NCBI GenBank assembly: GCA_002426025.1
Contig: DINP01000058.1
Span: forward strand, 59,704-77,281
Reading direction: 5' to 3'
Source: Bacteroidales bacterium UBA5537
GTDB taxonomy: Bacteria; Bacteroidota; Bacteroidia; Bacteroidales; Lentimicrobiaceae
DNA length: 17,578 bases
The position numbers were made by a program, and so were the translations under genes. Below, piece after piece: positions 6,979-14,600 of this stretch. The notes under the pieces are model-generated. The model was not told the DNA's origin. It saw nothing but the letters and a program-made list of their open reading frames with translations, and made no database searches. How positions within the stretch are numbered: position 1 is the stretch's first letter; each line of letters opens with the position of its first letter.

Positions 6979-7890
6979 ATGATTGAAACTATTAAAATAG
7001 GCACACTTAAGTGGCATCATATATTTGACCCCACCGACGAGGATTTGCAATTTCTGAAAGATGATTTCCATTTTCACCCCCTCGATATCGAAGATTGCCG
7101 AAGCCGGACCAATCAAAGGCCCAAAATTGACATTTACGATGATTACTACTTTCTTATCCTTCATTTTCCCTACTTCGACCGCTGGAACCGCTTTCTTAAA
7201 GTAAAAGAGGTTAAAATTTTCTGGGGAAGTGATTATATAATTACCATTGGAAAATCGCATTGGGTTGTTAAAAATCTGTTTAACAGCGGACGCGAACCAG
7301 AGGATAATTACCAGGTACGCCAGGTTGGAACCAGTGATGCATTATTATATAAAATTTTGGAGCATCTGATGCTCGAATCGCTGTCTTTACTCAGCAAGTT
7401 GGGTGTTGAGGTTGAATTGATAAACCGCGATTTATTCAACAAAAAAGCCGAACGAACCATCGAAAGAATTTCGCTTACGCGGAAAAACATAATCCTGGTC
7501 AACACTGTGTTTAAGCCGCAACTCCGATTGTTCCACAAATTTGAATCTGGTGATATTGAAGGCTATGCTGAAAACATGGAGGAATACTGGGGGAATATCC
7601 TCGACTATTATCAGAAGATGTGGGATATGACCGAGGACTACCAGGAGATTGTGGAAGGACTTTCAAAGACTTTCGATTCATTGCAGACAAACCGCACCAA
7701 CGAAATTATGAAGGTGCTTACCCTGATATCATCCATACTGCTTCCGCTTACTTTTATTGCCAGTTTGTATGGCATGAATATAGGGTTGCCATATCAGGAT
7801 AACCCCTATTCATTCCTTTTGGTAATGATTTTTATGTTTGTTCTCGCGGGTTCCATGATATATCTCTTCAAAAAGAAGCGTTGGATGTAA
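6979..7890 (+). CDS. corA: CorA-family divalent cation channel
   Basis: CorA proteins are homopentameric inner-membrane channels for Mg2+ (some for Co2+, Ni2+ or Zn2+). The 303-residue product has the normal layout: a cytoplasmic alpha/beta domain (HPLDIEDCRSRTNQRPKID at 33-51, then YDDYYFLILHFPYF), a long stalk helix region (about 120-245), TM1 (about 246-264) ending in the signature YGMN (GMN at 265-267), a short periplasmic loop, TM2 (about 278-297) and a basic C-terminus KKKRWM on the cytoplasmic side. The loop after GMN reads IGLPYQDNPYS instead of the classic F-x-x-MPE, so it lacks the acidic MPEL sequence of classical CorA and the ion preference is uncertain. The start is supported by the GGGAGG site. 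It appears monocistronic: promoter at 6903, terminator at 7940-7974. It lies divergent from the fRMsr gene with a 294-bp gap. Confidence 0.92.
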   Translation: MIETIKIGTLKWHHIFDPTDEDLQFLKDDFHFHPLDIEDCRSRTNQRPKIDIYDDYYFLILHFPYFDRWNRFLKVKEVKIFWGSDYIITIGKSHWVVKNLFNSGREPEDNYQVRQVGTSDALLYKILEHLMLESLSLLSKLGVEVELINRDLFNKKAERTIERISLTRKNIILVNTVFKPQLRLFHKFESGDIEGYAENMEEYWGNILDYYQKMWDMTEDYQEIVEGLSKTFDSLQTNRTNEIMKVLTLISSILLPLTFIASLYGMNIGLPYQDNPYSFLLVMIFMFVLAGSMIYLFKKKRWM

Positions 7891-7939
7891 AATGCATTCA
7901 AAAAGAAAAAATCAGAATAAATTTTCACTTGTAAGGTTT

Positions 7940-7974
7940 AAAGCCCGGATAATCATATAGTTATCTGGGCTTTT
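7940..7974 (+). terminator. Rho-independent terminator after corA
   Basis: AAAGCCCGGATAA - TCATATAG - TTATCTGGGCTTT: 13-base arms with a single G-U pair and an 8-base loop, ending in a T-run. It lies 50 bp after the corA stop. The A-run on the other arm would allow it to act on both strands. Confidence 0.85.
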
Positions 7975-8612
7975 GAGTTATCTGACAATTAGCTTAAGAC
8001 CAATCACTATTATTAAGAATGAGTATAAATTAACTTTTTTGTCTTATTGCAAACAGCTTTAAAATCAAAATAGTGCAATTTCATTTCGTAAAATATATTT
8101 ACATATCATTAGACATATAATTCAAACATACTCAGGATCAATAACTTTGCCGTTTTATCACCAACTTTGAGTTATTAACAATTTGAAAAATCTGTTTTAT
8201 GGCAATGTTGTCTTTCCCTAGTAAGATAGGCGTTTCAATAATTTCTTCATTTTTAATAGTAATAAATGAGGTAAGAATTGAATCGGGGCATTCAAGTAAT
8301 TCTAATTGCAAAGAATTCACCGGTATTTGAATGTAATATTAGTTTAATTTCTAAATTATCAGCATTAATTTGCTCAAAATAAGATACATAGAGATAATAC
8401 TATATACATCAAAATTGAATTAAGCAAAAGATTGAAGAAAAAAGGAAAGATAACGCTGTTGAGGGAATTGTAAAAAAAATTTCATTTTTCGTGTGAAACC
8501 AATACAATTAACAAGCCATTGTTTGTAAATTACTATTGTGCTGAAAATTAATAAACCTGCATGGTGTTAATTTTATCGTTAGAATGGCCTATTATTAAAA
8601 ACCCCAAGGATT
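7975..8612. other. AT-rich intergenic spacer before the giant gene
   Basis: 638 bp of strongly AT-rich DNA with no gene I can support. On the plus strand TAACTTTG followed by CCG at 8142-8149 resembles the corA promoter box; if real it would give the giant gene a leader of about 450 bases. A closer, poorer box (TACTATTG, 8531-8538) is also possible. On the minus strand 8138-8400 has two overlapping protein-like frames described separately. No clear terminator, tRNA or repeat beyond A/T tracts is seen. Confidence 0.5.
8138..8341 (-). pseudogene. Possible frameshifted gene remnant
   Basis: A minus-strand frame (from a GTG at 8320, open back to the stop at 8341) reads as protein-like sequence: IQIPVNSLQLELLECPDS, then LTSFITIKNEEIIETP and LLGKDNIAIKQIFQIVN, ending at 8138. 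Immediately upstream the same kind of sequence (FEQINADNLEIKLI, about 8340-8385) continues in another frame with no ATG. The two halves would join through one frameshift. I recognise no family, and AT-rich DNA gives such patterns by chance, so this is tentative. Confidence 0.2.
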
Positions 8613-11600
8613 ATGTCAAGTAAATTACTTTTTGCATTACCAGGAAACATAGTTTTAAGAACATCATTTCGGCTATTAATTGTGGCATTATTGATGTTTA
8701 TAATGACTACACCCAGGGTAAATGCTCAGAATTGTAGTGTAAATGCCAATGTAAATCAAACGATATGCGCTAACGAACCATTGATGCTTATAGGTTCGGC
8801 AGCGGGTCTCTTTTCGGGTGCAGGAACAACCACCTGGTCACAGGTGGGAGGGCCATCAGCAATTATAGCTTCGCCAAATAGTCTGATAACTCAAGTTACC
8901 GGAATTATAGGCGGATATAATTATACCTTCAGGTTATCAACAACCTGTCTTGATGGATCATTGGTATATGACGATGTCCGATATACTGTATTACCAGTTA
9001 CCATTGCCACTGCAGGGCCCGATCAAATGTCTTGCCCTGCATCCCCGGCAGGTAACCTTGCCGGAAATAATCCCGGTGCTCTTTCAACGGGTTTGTGGAC
9101 TATTGTTGGTGCCAATAATGGAGTTACCATTGTAGATCCGACTTCACCAACCTCGGCATTTAATTTAGTAACAGGTCAGGGTACAACTACGCTAAGATGG
9201 ACCATTACCCACTCAAATGGTTGCGATTCCTTTGACGAAATGGTGATAACCAACCTTGGTGGTGATTCTCCGGTAAACGCGGGTCCCGATCAGGTTTTGG
9301 GAAATTGTTATTCTACAACACAATCAACCACTCTTACCGGAAGCTTTGGGGGAAATGGAACAGGGGGACAGGATGGATCATGGTCAGTTGTAAGCGGGCC
9401 GGGCATTCCAACCATTGCAAATCCAGACAACAGGATTACAGTTGTTTCTGGTTTAACCGAAGGTGTTTATGTTTTCAGATGGACCGTTTCCGGACCATGT
9501 ATTAACGGCTCAGATGATGTTCAGATTACTGTTCCTGCGCCAACTGCAGATGTTTCAACCGCGCTCATTCCTGGGGGAAACCAGATTTGGTGTGATGGCA
9601 GAAATTCGACTGTTCTTACAGGATCTTCGGCTTCTTATGCAAATGAAACCGTACTTTGGCAACAAACAGCCGGCCCGGCAGGAGCAACAATTGTTAGTCC
9701 TAACAATCCCGTTACGAATGTAACCGGACTCGACGGAACCAGCACCTATACGTTCCGTTATACAATTATTAATAATTTAACAGCATGTTCAAGTTCAGCC
9801 ACGACAACTGTATCTTTCGCGGTAGCACCTTTTATCAATATTGTTCCTACCCAGTTATTTCCTTCCTGTGGCTCAAGTACAGCAAGTATTCCATATACAG
9901 CCGGAGGCTCAGGTGTTACCCAGTGGAGTATTCAAAGTGGGCCGGCAGATAATCCAAATTATCCCACCTATCCAACCGGTTATTTTGATGCAACAGGCTC
10001 TCCATTGTTAATTGAAGGGCTCAGTATTCCAGGAACTTACGAAATCAGTGTCAGAAGATATTCAACAATTGGTATCTCATGCGAAACAACGTTTGATAAT
10101 ATCACAGTAATTATATCCCAACCGCCATCGCAATCAAATGCCGGAACCAGGCAGGTACTGGCATGTAATGTTTTTCAAACTGCGCTTACCGGAAATGTGC
10201 CATACGTTGGAACCGGTCGCTGGACCCAGATTAACGGGCCAAGTATTGCTACTATAGTTGATCCGAATCTTAATACAACCGAAATTACTAACCTGATAAA
10301 CGGACTTTATCGTTTCCGCTGGACCATTTCAGGTGGACCCGCTTGTGCCGTTTCGCAAAATAATGTTACAGTTTTGGTAGCATCTAATATACCTACACAG
10401 GCTATTGCCGGTCCCGATCAAAATGTTTGCGTTGGAACTCCGGTTTTTATGGCTGGAAATTATCCGGTATTGAATGAATGGGGCGAGTGGAGTGTATTGC
10501 CGGCAACACCTGGCATTACCTTTTCAAATATTAATTCCCCTGTTTCAGCCGTCACTGGACTGCAGGCGAATACCATTTATACTTTTACATGGACAATATT
10601 CAGTGCCTGTGGTAGTACAACAGACGATTGTATAGTCAATACAAGCACCACGATAGGGCCAATAGCATCTGATGCAGGCGATGATCAGTGCCACGATACA
10701 GGCACAACAACTGTTACCCTCAACGGAAATGATCCTATACCGGGTACTGGCTTCTGGAACCAGCTTACAGGTCCGGTTTCAACAATAACAGATCCTACAT
10801 TATATAATTCAACCGTTACCGGGATGGTAGATGGTAATTATACTTTTGAGTGGGTAATAAATAGCGGAGGTTGTTTACCTACCCGCGATACTGTTTGGGT
10901 TACTATTTCAGCTCCGGCAACAGTTGCCGATGCAGGTGCCGATGTTGAGGTTTGTGGTAATTCAACTACGCTTACAGGAAATACACCGGTAATAGGAAAC
11001 GGCGAATGGAGTCAGGCATCCGGATCAGGTGGTGCAATTATTGTATCGCCAAACTCACCAACAACATCCATTACAGGGTTAACCGACGGAGTCTATATGT
11101 TCTATTGGACCATTAGTAATAATGCATGTCCGGTAAGTATTGACAGTGTAAATGTGTTTGTGTCATCGCCCGGCTCTGTTGCCGCTGCCGGACCTGATCA
11201 GGGGTTGTGTGCGCAAACAACTGTAACCATGGCTGCAACACCACCTGCAAACGGAACAGGAATCTGGAGCATTGTTTCAGGACCGAATACTCCTAATATT
11301 GTTAACCCAACTTCACCAACAACGGTAATCAACAATCTGGTTACCGGAAATTATACATTCCGTTGGACGGTTAGTGGAGGGGCATTCTGTCCTTCAACCT
11401 CTGATGATATGAATGTACAAGTTACGCTGGCGGCCAATGCCGGTCCTGACCAGAGTTATTGTGAAGCAACAACACTGGTAAATCTAACGGGAACTGTATC
11501 AACAGCAGGAACCTGGACACAGGACAGTGGACCTAATACAGCAACAATAACAACTACTTCAGCTAATACAGCTACAGCTTCTGGGTTAATTGTTGGCTCC

Positions 11601-14600
11601 TATGTATTCAGATATACCGTTTCGGCAGTAGGCTGTTCAACAACTGATGTGATGACAGTAACGCTGAATCCCCCGCCAACAACTTCAGATGCTGGCCCCG
11701 ATCAGGATTTATGCGATGCATCGGCCTTTGCTCTGAATGGTAATGTGCCTGTTTCGGGTACCGGAACCTGGACAAAACTTGCCGGACCTGGTTCAGGAAG
11801 TTTCATTCCCAATGCCAACACTGCCAATGCAACTTATACCGGAGCCGTGCCGGGTATATATGTATTTGTTTGGACGATAGCCAATGGAACCTGCAGCAGT
11901 GGAGATCAAGTGCGTATTGTTAATTCGGCTTTACCAACCACAGCTGATGCAGGTCCCGATCAAACTCAGGTTTGTTCAGATCAGGCGACAATGGCAGCAA
12001 ATCTGCCTGTCATAGGTGTTGGTAACTGGACTCAGATCAGTGGCCCCAATACAGCTATTATTCAATCAGTAATTTTACCAAACACCATTATTACCGGAAT
12101 GATTCCCGGAACCTACACATTCAGGTGGACCATTACCAATGGTGTTATTTGTGCACCAAGCTTCGATGATGTTGAAATAACCGCCTTGCTTACACCAACT
12201 CAGGCCGCTGCAGGACCCGATCAGTTGTTGTGCAACCAGGCATCAACAAATATGGCCGCAACACCAGTTGTGGTTGGTACAGGTTTGTGGACCCAGATAA
12301 GCGGGCCCAATGCAGCCAACTTTTTTGATCCAACCAGTGAATCAACACTGGTTGATAACCTTATTAACGGAACCTACGTTTTTGAATGGACAACCACAGA
12401 AGGAGTATGTACATCTTCAGATCAGGTTACAATTCAGAATGATGGATTGCCTACAGTTGCCAATGCCGGAACCGATCAGGATATTTGTCAATTTGTTCCT
12501 TTGACACTTAATGGTAATACACCAATAGTCGGAAACGGACAATGGAGCCAGACTGCTGGTCCAATTTCAGTATTGTTCCTGACACCCAATTCACCAACAA
12601 CTTCGGTAATTGGTGCTTTATCGGGCAGCTATACCTTTGAATGGACTATCAGTAACGGAAGTTGCCCATCAAGTACCGATGCAGTCGATGTAGTAATAAA
12701 TGACATACCCGATCAGGCACTTGCTGGTCCAGATCAGAGTATTTGTAATACCGATAATACCTTCCTGAATGGAAATAGCCCCGTTATTGGTGTTGGAGCC
12801 TGGTCACAGGTTAGCGGACCGAATGTTGCTACTATTGTTGATCCGGCTGACAGACTGACGCAGGTTACCAATCTTATTACCGGAACCTATGAGTTTAAAT
12901 GGGAAGTTGCCAATGGATCGTGTACTTCGTCAGACAATATGTTGGTTGTTCGTCATTCTGATATAAGTGTAACAGGACCGGTTGATGCTACTATTTGTGA
13001 TGGAGGAACCCAGGTATTGAGTGTTTCGGCAACAGGTGGCATCGGAGGTTATACTTATCAGTGGGAGTCGAGTATTGATGGAAACATTCCGTGGAATACA
13101 ATATCAGGAGCTACTTCCGCATCTTACACTACTCCTGCTTTGGCTGCTGATCAGTATTATCGTTGTCTGGTTACGGCCAGTTGCGGTTCAGCATATTCAT
13201 CTACAGCCCATGTTACAGTAGTTCCCGATCCGGCAATTACTGTTCAGCCGGTTGGTCTGACAATCTGTAGTGGAACTAATACAACACTGTCGGTAACGGC
13301 AACCGGAGGCACACCATCGCTGACCTATTTGTGGCAGACATTCAGTGGCTCTTGGGTCACAGCTTCCGGTACCGCAACAAATTCAACATACATTACTCCA
13401 AATCTCACACAATCTACCCAGTTCAGGGTATTGGTTTCGGCTTCGGGCAATGGATGTAATACAATAACTTCAGATGCAGTAACTGTTAGTGTTCCAAGAA
13501 TTACTACACAACCTGTATCATCAACCATCTGTACAGGAGGAAGTGTTAATGCTCTTTCAGTTGTAGTTGAAGCCGGAAGTGCAACGCTGGGTTATCAATG
13601 GCAGAGTGCTGCATTGCTTGCTGGTCCTTATGCCAATGTTACTGGTGGAAGCGGAGAAACAACAGCAACATATATAACAGATGTATTAACCACGACAACC
13701 TATTTCAGGTGTGTGGTAACTGTTTCTTCACCTGACTGCGCTGACCTTATTTCTAATACCGCAACTATTACGGTAGTTCCCGATCCGACTATAGACACTC
13801 ATCCTGCCAATGCTACAATATGTACAGGTGGAACGAATGTATTAACTGTTGCTGCCAGTGGTGGAACCCCTGCTTTGATTTATCAGTGGCAGAGTTCAAC
13901 CACCGGAGGCGCTCCATGGACCAATGTTGGCACAAACAGTGCAACTTACACCACTCCAGCGCTTGTTGTTACTACTTATTATCAGGTAGTTGTATCAGCC
14001 AACGGAGTAGATTGTAATACAATTACTTCAAATGTTGCAACAATTACTATTGTTCCTGATCCAACGATTTCTGTTCAACCGGTTGGTGCTACCATTTGTA
14101 ATGGTGGAACTCATACAATGAGTGTTACGGCTACCGGCAATGTACCTCCGGGGACACTCATATATCAATGGCAAATCAGCACCAACGGAACTTCCGGTTG
14201 GACCAATGTGGGAGCCAACAGCAACACATACACAACAGCGGCTTTGGCTGCAACCAGGTATTACAGGGTTGTGGTTACTCAGGCTGCATCGGGTTGCAGC
14301 ACTACTTCAGCCAATGCACAGGTAACTGTAGTTCCCGATCCGAACATTACCACACAGCCAGTTGGAGCATCCATCTGTTTTGGTGGAAACCATACCATGT
14401 CAGTTGTTGCAGCAGGTGGCACTCCGGTATTACAATATCAATGGCAAATATCCACAACCGGTGTTGGTGGGCCATGGTCTGACCTCTCCGGTGAAAACGG
14501 AACCAGTTACACCACGCCGGCAACATTTGCCACTACCTGGTTCAGAGTGGTTGTGTCGGCAACTGGTGTTGACTGTAATACAGTTAACTCTAATGTAGCT

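Noticed and set aside
7308..7538. Minus-strand ORF of 76 codons inside corA
   Set aside because: Shadow of the corA frame; no start signal or recognisable product.
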